Assembly (NCBI GenBank): GCA_017399405.1
Contig: JAFQCT010000017.1
Location: 62,001-126,000, forward strand
DNA: 64,000 bases
Source of the DNA: Clostridia bacterium
GTDB taxonomy: Bacteria > Bacillota > Clostridia > Oscillospirales > Acutalibacteraceae
Direction of reading: 5' to 3'
The notes under the pieces were generated by a model. It ran no database searches, had not been told where the DNA came from, and was given only the letters and a program-made list of their open reading frames with translations. Every line of letters begins with the position of its first letter. Within the stretch, counting starts at the first letter, position 1. Position numbers and translations under genes: made by a program. This document shows positions 52,205 to 62,196 of this stretch, in pieces.

Positions 52205-54892
52205 ATGTCAGGTTCTTATGCTTATTTTGAAAACAATACTGCTATAATCGGCAACGATTACATTGAAAGACGCTTTTCTACAAAAGATAATCGTCTTGTT
52301 ACAACAGAGATTATCAATAAAAGAATTAACGGTAGCAAATCTGTGAAGTTTGACGATTTTTCTGCCGAATTTTTCGTTGCTTTTAAGGTTAAAAAACTTT
52401 TTGGTTACAAAACAGAGTTTTTATCTTCAAATAATCTTGAACTCGACAAAGTGAATGTGCTTAAACGCAGAGTTGAGTTCGTTTTCAAACCGTATGCTTA
52501 TAATGGTGCAAGAATTACATTTATTGTTAATGTAGAAATTGACGATAACAACCACTATATGCATAAGTATATTGAAATGATGATTGACCCTGACCGTCAG
52601 CATTTAATTACTGTTGATTATATTGACGGTGAGCACATTTCTATCAAAAACAAAGAGCAGGAATGGAAAATTGGTGAAATCGAAAAAGCGTATCTTACAG
52701 AATACCATAGTGCGTTAGGTCAGCCGGTTTACCTAAATGGCTTGTTCTTTGGTTCAGAGTTCCCGCTTGCTGAAAATAATATTGATGGCAGTACACTTTA
52801 TTGCCGATATTTCACAGGTAAGCGTTTTGATGAATTAAAACTTAACTGTGGTCATACTTACAGATGTTGGAATACTGTTGTTGGTGCAGCAAGAAGCCTT
52901 GATTTGCGAGTTATTCGTGAAGATTTCTTAACATATATTCGTGATATTTCAAGAAAAGTTAAACCTCGTTTTCAATATAATTCTTGGTATGACCATATGC
53001 ACGACATTACAAATGAAAATATTATTGAGTCATTCCAGCATATTGAAAACAACCTTTCAAAAACAATGGTGCCACCACTTGATTCTTATGTAGTTGATGA
53101 TGGTTTCGTTGATTGGGACGCTTCATTTTGGGCGTTTAATAAAAAATTCCCTGAAGAATTATATCCAGCAGCAACAATGGCAAGAAAATTTTCATCGAAC
53201 TTTGGTCTTTGGAATGGCCCAAGAGGTGGATATAACGACAAAACCGCATCTTTTGCTAAACGAATGGAAAAAGCTGGTAAAGGCGGATATAACAGATTTG
53301 CAAATGATGTTTGCGTATCCTCGACTGAATATATTAAGAATATTACAGAATATTACCTTGAAAATGACCGTAAATTTGATATAAATTACTGGAAACTTGA
53401 CGGTTTCTTGTTAAGAGCTTGCCCATCTAAAAAGCACGGTCATATGATAGGCGGATACAATCAAATGTATCAGTATACAGAAATGTGGGAAAATTGGATT
53501 AACATTTTCCGCAAACTTCGTATTACTCGTGAAAGTGCAGGCAAAGATTTGTGGATTAACCAGACAAGTTATTGTAATGCAAGTCCTTGGTTTTTACAGT
53601 GGTCAGATAGTCTTTGGATTCAGAATAGCGGTGACATCGGCTTTATTGATAAAACTAAAAAAGGCGAGAAATTAAGTGACCGTGATGTTGATAGAGTCCT
53701 TACATACCGTGACAATTGTTATCACGACTTCAGCGTTGTAAGAAATTATCAGTTCCCACACGAATTTATCTATAATCATGACCCAATTTACGGTAATACC
53801 GCAAAAATCTCAATGACAGATGAAGAATTCCGTAAATATATGTTTATGATGGCAACACGCGGTACTGCATTTTGGGAACTTTATTATTCATATAATATGT
53901 TCAATATTGCAAAGTGGCGTATAAATGCAGATGCTTTAAGATTTATTCGTAACGATTACGAAACACTTAAAACATCACAGTTTATTGGCGGTTGTCCCGA
54001 AAAAGGTGAGGCTTACGGTTATTCTTGTTGGAGTGAAAACAAGGGTATTATCTCACTTCGTAACCCTGCAAATCGTCAGCAAAGTATTACAGTAACTCTT
54101 GACGAAACAATCGGCGTAAGTCATGATATGAAAAATCTAAAAATGGTTTATGTTTATCCTTACGATAAGAAAACCGATGGTAAAACATATTCTTATGGTG
54201 AAGTGATTACTGTTAATCTTATGTCACTTGAAGCTTTGATTATGAAGTTTACACAAGTTCAAGAAAACTTGCCTGAACTTGTTTATGGCAGATTTGAAAG
54301 TGATAGAGAGTTATTACTTTTCTTTAACGACAGAATTTATATTGACGCTGAAATGATTTCATCAAATGCAAAAATATCAGATTATAAGTTGCTTGAAGAT
54401 TACAGCACATTGAAAATTATTTTTGAAAATCCTGTTAAAAAGCCTTATGTATCAATTACTGTTAAAAACGCTTATGGCGATTTTAATGACATTATGTTCA
54501 AAGGTCAATATTATAAGGATTTTATCTGTGATGAGGCTAAAACACCTTGTGGCAGAGATTTTACAGTTCAATGTACGATTAACAATGCAGATAATGGCGT
54601 ATTACTTGCTATTGGTGACATTGTCAATGTAAGTAATCGTGAGGGTTATGGTGTAATCAGATTTGATAGTAAAACAAGTCTCGGTGATATTGCAGTTAAT
54701 GAAAATGATAAACTTACTGTGGTTTGTGAGCCTAACGGACTTATAAAACTTTATGTAAACAGTAACCTTGCTTGTTCTGTTTATAATGGTGATGAGTATT
54801 GTACTGCACTGGAAAATGCAGAAATTACAATCACAGATAAAGTAAGTGACTTAAGAGTTATATCAAAAGCACTCAATTTCAATGAAATATAG
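52205..54892 (+). CDS. Large alpha-galactosidase-superfamily (clan GH-D/GH31-like) glycosidase, specificity unknown
   Basis: The cytosolic protein of 895 residues has an N-terminal beta-sandwich (about 1-245) followed by a TIM barrel with clan GH-D-like motifs. These are QYNSWYD (about 257-263), VVDDGFVDWD (about 296-305), the putative nucleophile Asp399 in YWKLDGF and a putative acid/base Asp468 in QWSDSLW. The end (about 765-890) is a lectin-like LamG/ConA-type beta-sandwich. It is not a close match to ordinary GH36 melibiases, so the substrate is open. It starts 1 bp after the C_GCAxxG_C_C gene and is followed by a GH31 gene and a sugar-acid pathway. Confidence 0.7.
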   Translation: MSGSYAYFENNTAIIGNDYIERRFSTKDNRLVTTEIINKRINGSKSVKFDDFSAEFFVAFKVKKLFGYKTEFLSSNNLELDKVNVLKRRVEFVFKPYAYNGARITFIVNVEIDDNNHYMHKYIEMMIDPDRQHLITVDYIDGEHISIKNKEQEWKIGEIEKAYLTEYHSALGQPVYLNGLFFGSEFPLAENNIDGSTLYCRYFTGKRFDELKLNCGHTYRCWNTVVGAARSLDLRVIREDFLTYIRDISRKVKPRFQYNSWYDHMHDITNENIIESFQHIENNLSKTMVPPLDSYVVDDGFVDWDASFWAFNKKFPEELYPAATMARKFSSNFGLWNGPRGGYNDKTASFAKRMEKAGKGGYNRFANDVCVSSTEYIKNITEYYLENDRKFDINYWKLDGFLLRACPSKKHGHMIGGYNQMYQYTEMWENWINIFRKLRITRESAGKDLWINQTSYCNASPWFLQWSDSLWIQNSGDIGFIDKTKKGEKLSDRDVDRVLTYRDNCYHDFSVVRNYQFPHEFIYNHDPIYGNTAKISMTDEEFRKYMFMMATRGTAFWELYYSYNMFNIAKWRINADALRFIRNDYETLKTSQFIGGCPEKGEAYGYSCWSENKGIISLRNPANRQQSITVTLDETIGVSHDMKNLKMVYVYPYDKKTDGKTYSYGEVITVNLMSLEALIMKFTQVQENLPELVYGRFESDRELLLFFNDRIYIDAEMISSNAKISDYKLLEDYSTLKIIFENPVKKPYVSITVKNAYGDFNDIMFKGQYYKDFICDEAKTPCGRDFTVQCTINNADNGVLLAIGDIVNVSNREGYGVIRFDSKTSLGDIAVNENDKLTVVCEPNGLIKLYVNSNLACSVYNGDEYCTALENAEITITDKVSDLRVISKALNFNEI

Positions 54893-54906
54893 GGGAGTAA
54901 GGGATT

Positions 54907-57282
54907 ATGTCAGAGTTGAACAAACAACTTTTAGCAAAAACTGATGCTAAAGCCTGTGATGATAATATTGTTTTGTGTGGTAATGTTCGTGTAACTGTAC
55001 TTACTGCAACAATGTTTCGTGTTGAATTTTCAACTGACGGTAAGTTTACAGATTTACCATCACAAAGTATTTGGTATAGAAATTTCGGTAAAGTTTATTT
55101 TGCAACTGAAGAAAATGCGGATTCTTTTACTGTTAAAACAGATAAGGCAGAAATATGTATAAATAGTCATACAGGCAGTTTTAAGTATGCAGTATTTGAC
55201 GGTAATAAACTTACATACAATACATCAAATAATCTTAAAGGTACAACCCGTACTCTTGACCAGACTTATGGTCCAAAAGAACTTGATGAAGGTATTATCT
55301 CAACTGATGGTGTGTCAACTTATGACGACAGTAAAACACTTCTTTTGAATGAAGATGGAACACTTTCGTCTCGTGATGATGGCACAAAAGATATTTATGT
55401 TTTTGTATATGGCAAAGACTATGTGTCCGGCATAAACGACTTCTATAAAATTACAGGTATGCCACCACTTGTGCCTCGTTACACATTAGGTAACTGGTGG
55501 AGTCGTTATCGTGCATATACACAAAAAGAGTATGAGGATTTAATGTCAGAGTTTTTCCGTCGTGATATTCCTCTTACAATCGCAACTGTTGATATGGATT
55601 GGCATTGGGTTGACCTTAAAAAGCAGTTCAATAAAAAATATAAATCAAGCAATATTTTAAGTAGCGGTTGGACAGGTTATAGCTGGAATACTGAATTGTT
55701 CCCTGATTATAAAGGTTTCTTACAGAAACTTCACGATATGGGACTTAAAGTGACCCTTAATCTTCACCCTGCAGATGGCGTTCGTGCTTTTGAAGATATG
55801 TATGAGCAAATGGCAGATGCTATGGGTATTGACAAAACTACTGAACAGTCAGTCGAGTTTGACTTGACAAATAAGAAGTTTATCAACGCATATTTTGATA
55901 TTCTTCATCATCCTTATGAAAATGAAGGCGTTGACTTCTGGTGGATTGACTGGCAACAAGGCACAAAGAGTAAAAAAGCAGGTCTTGACCCGTTGTGGCT
56001 TCTTAACCATTATCATTATCTTGACACAGACCGTGACGACCGTCGTCCAATGATTTTGTCTCGTTATGCGGGTATTGGCTCACATCGTTATCCATTAGGA
56101 TTTTCAGGTGATACCGCAATTAACTGGAGTGTTCTTAACTTCCAACCGTACTTTACTGCAAATGCGGCAAACTGCGGTTATACTTGGTGGAGTCACGATA
56201 TCGGCGGTCATATGATGGGCGACCACGATGATGAACTTTACATTCGTTGGCTTCAACTTGCAGTATTTTTACCGATTTTAAGACTTCACTCAACAAACCT
56301 TGATATTCTTGGCAAAGAGCCTTGGAACTTTAGTTGGGAGGCAGAAACTCTTGGTACAGAGTATTTGCGACTTCGCCATAAAATGATTCCATATATTTAT
56401 GCTATGAATTATCGCACATATAACGAGGGTAGGGCATTATGCGAACCGCTTTATTATACATATCCCGAAAACAAAGAAGCATTTGAATATGGAAATGAAT
56501 ATTTTTTTGGTTCAGAACTTCTTGTATGCCCCGTAACTACAAAAATGGATGAAAAAACAAAAACTGCCGCAACAAAGGTGTGGTTGCCTGAGGGTAGATG
56601 GACTAACATTTTTGATGGTAAGATTTATAAGGGTGGTCAGGAAACAGTAATCAATAGCCCTATTAACACAATCCCTGTGCTTGCTAAAGAGGGTGCAATT
56701 ATTCCAATGTCAAAAGATAACGGAAACTCTTGGGAATGTCCTGAACGCCTTGAAATCAACATTTATCGTGGTAATAATTCAATCAATTTCTATGAAGATG
56801 ATGGCGAAACAGGTAAATATAAGAGTGGCGAGTACTCGATTACAACAATGACAGTAGCCGAAGAAGAAAATACTATTAAGTTTACAATCAGCGGTGGTAA
56901 ATCTCTTAAATGTATCCCTGCAAAGCGTGAATATACTCTTAATTTCAAAGATGTTGAAGATTTTGACGAAGTTGAAGTTATGGTAAACGGAATAGTTACC
57001 CCTGTTACAAGTGGTAAATCTTTCGTTAAAATCAGCGATATTACCGTTGCTGATGAAATTACAGTATTACTTAAAGGCGTTGTTGCAAGAAAAAATAAGC
57101 CGGTTAAAGAGCGTGCTCTTGATTGCATTATTCATCTTAATGGCGGAAATATGAAGAAAATGCTAACAAGTACACGACTTAAAAACTGTGAAACAGAAAA
57201 AGATTATAAATCATTTATCAGATGCACAAAAGCAAAATCCTTGCGTATGTGCCTCGATGAAGCAGTATTTGCAATGGAATAA
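54907..57282 (+). CDS. GH31-family alpha-glycosidase
   Basis: The retaining alpha-glycosidase has 791 residues and no signal peptide. It has an N-terminal beta-sandwich (about 20-180) and a barrel with TVDMDWHWVD. The nucleophile is Asp348 (VDFWWIDWQQG), the acid/base Asp402 (GFSGDTAINW), and the substrate-binding region is WWSHDIGGH. A beta-sandwich and about 60 extra C-terminal residues follow. GH31 covers alpha-glucosidases, xylosidases, galactosidases and N-acetylgalactosaminidases; the sequence alone does not fix which. It is 14 bp downstream of the GH-D-like enzyme and 14 bp upstream of the sugar dehydrogenase. Confidence 0.9.
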   Translation: MSELNKQLLAKTDAKACDDNIVLCGNVRVTVLTATMFRVEFSTDGKFTDLPSQSIWYRNFGKVYFATEENADSFTVKTDKAEICINSHTGSFKYAVFDGNKLTYNTSNNLKGTTRTLDQTYGPKELDEGIISTDGVSTYDDSKTLLLNEDGTLSSRDDGTKDIYVFVYGKDYVSGINDFYKITGMPPLVPRYTLGNWWSRYRAYTQKEYEDLMSEFFRRDIPLTIATVDMDWHWVDLKKQFNKKYKSSNILSSGWTGYSWNTELFPDYKGFLQKLHDMGLKVTLNLHPADGVRAFEDMYEQMADAMGIDKTTEQSVEFDLTNKKFINAYFDILHHPYENEGVDFWWIDWQQGTKSKKAGLDPLWLLNHYHYLDTDRDDRRPMILSRYAGIGSHRYPLGFSGDTAINWSVLNFQPYFTANAANCGYTWWSHDIGGHMMGDHDDELYIRWLQLAVFLPILRLHSTNLDILGKEPWNFSWEAETLGTEYLRLRHKMIPYIYAMNYRTYNEGRALCEPLYYTYPENKEAFEYGNEYFFGSELLVCPVTTKMDEKTKTAATKVWLPEGRWTNIFDGKIYKGGQETVINSPINTIPVLAKEGAIIPMSKDNGNSWECPERLEINIYRGNNSINFYEDDGETGKYKSGEYSITTMTVAEEENTIKFTISGGKSLKCIPAKREYTLNFKDVEDFDEVEVMVNGIVTPVTSGKSFVKISDITVADEITVLLKGVVARKNKPVKERALDCIIHLNGGNMKKMLTSTRLKNCETEKDYKSFIRCTKAKSLRMCLDEAVFAME

Positions 57283-57296
57283 AAGGATTTGATTTT

Positions 57297-58502
57297 ATGA
57301 AAACTAACGGTACATATTTTCAAAACGATAAAGAATTGCCAATTAAATATGGCGAAATCAACTTAATAAATCCTGAAAGACAAAGACTTCGTGGTGAGCC
57401 ATTGCTTAAAGGTGTAGAGGTATATCCTGTTTTTCAGGGCTTTTGTGGTACAGATTTTGAACTTATGAAAATGGGCAGAGAAAATAATCTTTCTCATAAA
57501 TTCCCTGAAGGTGAAAATCGCCTTATAAACGGTCACGAAGGCGTAGTGTGGGTGCCAAGCGAAAACAGATTTGCAATTGTGCTTATCCGTGGTGGTGACA
57601 GCTATGACCCAACACGCTATACAGAAGACGAAACATATTTTGAATATGGTTGCGATAAGGCTGACGGACTTTTCTGTGATAAAAACTACTTTAATCCGGA
57701 TATGCTCTTGCACTTGCCAAAGGAATATGAAAGTTTAGAAAAACTACCTTTATCAGTAGCAAAAAAACTCTCATTTGCTGACCCTTACGCTTGTGCTATC
57801 TTCCAACTTGAAAGAATGGAAGATTTAGGTGAAGCACAGAATTTTCGAGTTGAAATGGCAAAGCATAAATGCACAGAACAAGAGGCAAGAAAGTTAGCAA
57901 AAGACAATATATTCTCAAAAACAGTTGTTTTCGGTCTTGGTATGACAGGTCTTTTTATTGCAGACCAAATCAGAAGAAATCACCCTGACGCACAAATTTT
58001 ATTCGTTGGCAGAAGTGATGAAAACTGCAAAAAGGTTACATTTTCAAAAGAGATTACAAATGCCGACTACCTTTGCACATCAGGTCTATCTGAAGAAGAA
58101 ACAGCACATAAGATTATGGAGAAAATCGGTGGTCGTGCAACTATGTTCGTTGGTACAAGCGGTAGTAATGTTGAACACAGAATCGCATTTCAACACAAAG
58201 TACTTGGCTGTAATGGCGTTTATAACAGTTTCTCGTTAGGACCACAAGTAACTTACGATACAATGCCATTTGGCTTCGAAAATCATGTTATTTTCGCATC
58301 AATTAACTTTAGACAAGAACATATGGAAAAAGCAATCCAAGTACTTGTTGATTCCCGCTATGACGAAGTTGTTGAGCTCATTGATAAAAAAGAATTTATC
58401 AAAGACCCACTCAATGCTTATGAAAACAAAATATTCTGTAAAGGTGCACCTCTTAAAACAGGCGTTATATGGAATAAAGACTATATAGAAGAAGGCAAAT
58501 AA
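57297..58502 (+). CDS. Zn-dependent sugar 1-dehydrogenase (glucose-dehydrogenase-like MDR)
   Basis: The medium-chain dehydrogenase has 401 residues and resembles archaeal-type glucose/galactose 1-dehydrogenases with the Glu_dehyd C-terminal domain. Catalytic zinc ligands are Cys50 (GFCGTDFEL) and His80-Glu81 (NGHEG). The coenzyme-binding Rossmann motif is VVFGLGMTGLFIADQIRR (about 209-226). In this operon it is placed to oxidise the released sugar to a lactone, the first step before the lactonase and aldonate dehydrogenase. Which sugar it takes is inferred, not shown. It is 1 bp before the next gene. Confidence 0.82.
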   Translation: MKTNGTYFQNDKELPIKYGEINLINPERQRLRGEPLLKGVEVYPVFQGFCGTDFELMKMGRENNLSHKFPEGENRLINGHEGVVWVPSENRFAIVLIRGGDSYDPTRYTEDETYFEYGCDKADGLFCDKNYFNPDMLLHLPKEYESLEKLPLSVAKKLSFADPYACAIFQLERMEDLGEAQNFRVEMAKHKCTEQEARKLAKDNIFSKTVVFGLGMTGLFIADQIRRNHPDAQILFVGRSDENCKKVTFSKEITNADYLCTSGLSEEETAHKIMEKIGGRATMFVGTSGSNVEHRIAFQHKVLGCNGVYNSFSLGPQVTYDTMPFGFENHVIFASINFRQEHMEKAIQVLVDSRYDEVVELIDKKEFIKDPLNAYENKIFCKGAPLKTGVIWNKDYIEEGK

Positions 58503-58503
58503 A

Positions 58504-59523
58504 ATGAAAGCAATAGTAATCCCTAATCCAAACGAAATTGAAATTCGTGAAGTATCAATGCCTGAAGTGAAAGAGGGCGAGGCACTTCTTAAAGTTAAAT
58601 ATGTTGGTATCTGCGGTGCCGATGTTGCATCATTCACAGGTAATCAGCCATTTACAACATATCCAAGAATCCCTGGTCACGAATTTTCAGCAGAGATTGT
58701 TGCAATCCCTGAAAATGATAAGGGCTTAAAAGCAGGGGATATTGTTACTTGTAATCCATATTTTAACTGTGGCACTTGTTACTCTTGTGAGCGTGGATAT
58801 GTAAATTGTTGTACAGATAATCAGACAATGGGTGTTCAACGAGATGGTGCATTCTGTGAGTATATCTCAATGCCTATCGAAAGAATTTATGATGGTAAAG
58901 GTCTTTCAGCTCAAGAATTAGCACTTATCGAGCCATTTGCAATTTCACAACACGCAGTTTCCCGTGCAACTATTAAAGAAACTGACAATGTGCTTGTAAT
59001 CGGTGCAGGTCCAATCGGACTTTTTGCACTCCTTGCTGCAAAGCAGAAATGTAATAGAATCGTAGTTGCTGATATTCTTGACAACCGTCTCCGACTTGCA
59101 ACAGAATACGGTGCAGACGCGGTTGTTAATACAAAAACACAGTCTCTTGAAGAATTTACAAAAGAATTTACTAACGGAAACGGTTTTGATGTTTGTATCG
59201 AGGCTTGTGGTGCACCTGAAACATTTTTGGGTTGTATTGAAAATGCCGCATTTGCTGCTAATATCATTCTCATTGGTAATGGCAAGCGTGAAACTAATTT
59301 TGTTCACTCAATAATTCTTAAAAAAGAATTAAATATTCACGGTAGCCGTAATGCTTTGAAAGATGACTTTATCAATTTAATTGATATTGTAGCAAGCAAA
59401 AAAGCAGACCCTATGAAAATGGTTAGTGGAGTCTATGATATTGATAATGCCCTTGATGCTTTCAAAGCACTTGCTAACAACGATGGCACACTTGCAAAAC
59501 TTCTTATAAAAATAGGAGATTAA
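58504..59523 (+). CDS. Zn-dependent aldonate 5-dehydrogenase (L-galactonate/L-idonate type)
   Basis: The medium-chain zinc alcohol dehydrogenase has 339 residues. The catalytic zinc ligands Cys37 and His59-Glu60 (GICGADVASF, IPGHEFS) and all four structural cysteines (89, 92, 95, 103) are present, plus the Rossmann motif VIGAGPIGLFALLAAK. Family relatives include L-idonate, L-threonine and L-galactonate 5-dehydrogenases. Directly upstream of tagaturonate reductase, the reaction that makes sense is L-galactonate to D-tagaturonate. It is 1 bp after the preceding gene. Confidence 0.85.
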   Translation: MKAIVIPNPNEIEIREVSMPEVKEGEALLKVKYVGICGADVASFTGNQPFTTYPRIPGHEFSAEIVAIPENDKGLKAGDIVTCNPYFNCGTCYSCERGYVNCCTDNQTMGVQRDGAFCEYISMPIERIYDGKGLSAQELALIEPFAISQHAVSRATIKETDNVLVIGAGPIGLFALLAAKQKCNRIVVADILDNRLRLATEYGADAVVNTKTQSLEEFTKEFTNGNGFDVCIEACGAPETFLGCIENAAFAANIILIGNGKRETNFVHSIILKKELNIHGSRNALKDDFINLIDIVASKKADPMKMVSGVYDIDNALDAFKALANNDGTLAKLLIKIGD

Positions 59524-59524
59524 T

Positions 59525-60841
59525 ATGAAAGAAACAGTAATTCAATTTGGTGAAGGTAATTTCCTTCGTGGTTTTTTCGACTATTTCCTTCATAAGATGA
59601 ACCAAAAAGGTCTTTATGATGGTAAAGCCGTTGTTGTTCAACCAATCTCTATTGGTAGGGCAGCAGACCTAAACGCTCAAAATTGTAAATACAATCTTTA
59701 TTTAAGAGGTATTCAGAATGGTGAAATCGTTAAGGAGCACACATTTGTTGAATCTATTTCAAGATGTGTTGACCCATATAAAAATTTTGAAGATTACATT
59801 TCACTTGCTGATAACCCTGATTTCCGTTTTATCGTTTCAAATACAACTGAGGCAGGCATTGAGTTCGTTGATACTTGCAAATTCCAAGATAAACCTGCTT
59901 TGTCATTTCCCGGCAAACTTACACAACTCCTTTACAGGCGTTATAAAAACGGACTTAATGGATTTGTAATTCTTGCTTGCGAGCTTATTGATAATAATGG
60001 TACAGAACTTAAAAAATGTGTTCTTAAATATGCAGAACTTTGGGATTTAGGTGCTGATTTTGTCACTTGGCTTGAAAACGAAAATCATTTTATCAATACT
60101 CTTGTTGATAGAATTGTTACAGGATATCCAAACGACGAAACAAAAGAAATGCACCCTGACGACAAATTCCTTGATACAGCAGAAATTTTTCACCTTTGGG
60201 TTATCGAAGGCAACTTCGAAGACGAGTTCCCGCTTAAAAAAGCAGGCTTTAATGTCGTATGGACAGACGATGCAAAGCCATATAAGAAAATCAAGGTAAG
60301 AATTCTTAACGGTGCCCATACTTCACTTGTTGCAGGTGCGTTACTTTCAGAAATTGAAACAGTAGGAGAAGCGATGAACAAAGAGCTTACTTCTGCATTC
60401 CTCAACAAAGCAATGAAAGAAGAAATCTTGTCAACAATTGGCGAAAATGAAGACAGTATCGCATTTGCAAATAATGTGTTTGACCGTTTCAAAAACCCAT
60501 TCATTCAACATAAATGGCGTTCAATCGCGTTAAACTCAGTTAGCAAATATTCAGTACGCGTTTTGCCAACACTCCTTGAGTATAAAGAGAAAAACGGTGA
60601 GTATCCAAAACTTCTCACTATGTCATTAGCATATCTTCTTTATTTCTATAAAAATGATGACCCTGATGATGCAACAGATGTTGTTACAACAATGAAAAAT
60701 GATAGTATTGCAGAAATTCTCGCAAATGTATCGTTATGGCAGAATGACCTTTCAGATATGACAGAAATCGTGACTGAATACTATAACAAAATCGACACTC
60801 TCGGTGCAAAGGAAACAATGAAATGGATTGTATCACAATAA
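59525..60841 (+). CDS. uxaB: Tagaturonate reductase (altronate oxidoreductase)
   Basis: The NADH-dependent polyol dehydrogenase-family enzyme reduces D-tagaturonate to D-altronate. The 438 residues begin IQFGEGNFLRGFFDYFLHKMN, the UxaB-type N-terminal dinucleotide-binding site. They continue with SNTTEAGIEF and the catalytic region KIKVRILNGAHTSLVAGALL. It lies between the 5-dehydrogenase (1 bp) and uxaA, which overlaps its end by 19 bp. Confidence 0.93.
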   Translation: MKETVIQFGEGNFLRGFFDYFLHKMNQKGLYDGKAVVVQPISIGRAADLNAQNCKYNLYLRGIQNGEIVKEHTFVESISRCVDPYKNFEDYISLADNPDFRFIVSNTTEAGIEFVDTCKFQDKPALSFPGKLTQLLYRRYKNGLNGFVILACELIDNNGTELKKCVLKYAELWDLGADFVTWLENENHFINTLVDRIVTGYPNDETKEMHPDDKFLDTAEIFHLWVIEGNFEDEFPLKKAGFNVVWTDDAKPYKKIKVRILNGAHTSLVAGALLSEIETVGEAMNKELTSAFLNKAMKEEILSTIGENEDSIAFANNVFDRFKNPFIQHKWRSIALNSVSKYSVRVLPTLLEYKEKNGEYPKLLTMSLAYLLYFYKNDDPDDATDVVTTMKNDSIAEILANVSLWQNDLSDMTEIVTEYYNKIDTLGAKETMKWIVSQ

Positions 60842-62196
60842 ACGAAAAAGATAATGTCTGCGTAAACCTCGAAACAGGCCATAAAATCGCAATTTGCGAT
60901 ATAGAAAAAGGTGCAGATATTATTAAATATGGCTACCCAATCGGATTTGCAACCGAAAATATCAAAAAAGGCGACTCTGTTCATTCTCATAATATGAAAA
61001 CAAAGTTAGGGGACATTCTATCTTATGAATACAAACCAACCTTTGAAGAACTTGCACCAAAAAAGCCTTTTACAATCAAAGCTTTCGTCCGTGAAAATGG
61101 TGATATAGGCATAAGAAATGATATTTGGATTATTCCCACAGTTGGTTGTGTAAACAGTATTGCAAAACAATTAGCCGAAAAAACAGGTGCAATTTATTTT
61201 TCGCATCCATACGGTTGTAGTCAGTTAGGCGACGATATGAAAGTTACCCAACTTGTTCTTCGCGGACTTATCAATCACCCAAATGCAGGTGGTGTGTTGG
61301 TACTTGGACTTGGCTGTGAAAACAATAATTTAGGCGAAATGAAAGCAGTTTTAGGCTTGTGGAACGAAAACAGAGTGAAATTTCTTTCCGTGCAGGATTG
61401 TGAAGATGAATTGGAACAAGGAATTGCACTTATAAATGAATTAAAAGAATACACCTCAAAGGATAAGCGTGAAGAAGTATCTGTTTCAAAACTTAAAATC
61501 GGACTTAAATGTGGTGGCTCTGACGGATTTTCAGGAATTACTGCAAACGCAGTTGTAGGTAAGGTTACCGACGAAATCTGTGCTATGGGAGGTACTGCAG
61601 TTCTTACCGAAGTTCCTGAAATGTTCGGGGCAGAAACCGTACTTTTTGACAGATGTATAAATAAAGAAGTTTTTGATAAAAGCGTAAATCTTATCAATAA
61701 TTTCAAGCAATATTTCAAAGACCACGGTGAGCCTGTTTCTGAAAATCCATCTCCCGGTAATAAAGAGGGTGGAATCACTACGCTTGAAGAAAAATCTCTC
61801 GGTTGTGTGCAAAAGGGTGGTACAGCTCCGGTTGTTGATGTGCTCAACTATGGCGAAACTCTCACAAAATCCGGTCTTAATCTTCTTAACGGACCGGGTA
61901 ATGATATTGTCTCAATTACAAATCTTTCTGCAGTTGGTTGTCATCTTGTGTTATTTACAACCGGTAGGGGAACACCACTCGGCGGACCTGTGCCAACAGT
62001 TAAAATCGCATCTAATGACACTATCGCAACAAAAAAGAATCATTGGATTGATTATTCTGCTTATGGCTTTGACAATCAAGCGAAGGCAGACGAATTATTA
62101 GACCTTATCAAACGAGTTGCCAATGGTGAACTCACAAAAAATGAGGTTCAGGGTAATCGTGAAATTGCAATATTTAAGGACGGAGTGACATTATGA
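60823..62196 (+). CDS. uxaA: Altronate dehydratase
   Basis: The enzyme converts D-altronate to 2-keto-3-deoxy-D-gluconate. The 457 residues have an N-terminal SAF-like domain (about 1-75, with HKIAICDIEKGADIIKYGYPIG) and the C-terminal catalytic domain containing RNDIWIIPTVGCVNS, SHPYGCSQLGDD, GLGCENNN, LKCGGSDGFSGITANAVVG and LFTTGRGTPLGGPVPTVKIASN. It overlaps uxaB by 19 bp and the next gene by 4 bp (ATGA). The isomerase uxaC, usually with it in galacturonate pathways, is not in the window. Confidence 0.95.
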   Translation: MDCITINEKDNVCVNLETGHKIAICDIEKGADIIKYGYPIGFATENIKKGDSVHSHNMKTKLGDILSYEYKPTFEELAPKKPFTIKAFVRENGDIGIRNDIWIIPTVGCVNSIAKQLAEKTGAIYFSHPYGCSQLGDDMKVTQLVLRGLINHPNAGGVLVLGLGCENNNLGEMKAVLGLWNENRVKFLSVQDCEDELEQGIALINELKEYTSKDKREEVSVSKLKIGLKCGGSDGFSGITANAVVGKVTDEICAMGGTAVLTEVPEMFGAETVLFDRCINKEVFDKSVNLINNFKQYFKDHGEPVSENPSPGNKEGGITTLEEKSLGCVQKGGTAPVVDVLNYGETLTKSGLNLLNGPGNDIVSITNLSAVGCHLVLFTTGRGTPLGGPVPTVKIASNDTIATKKNHWIDYSAYGFDNQAKADELLDLIKRVANGELTKNEVQGNREIAIFKDGVTL

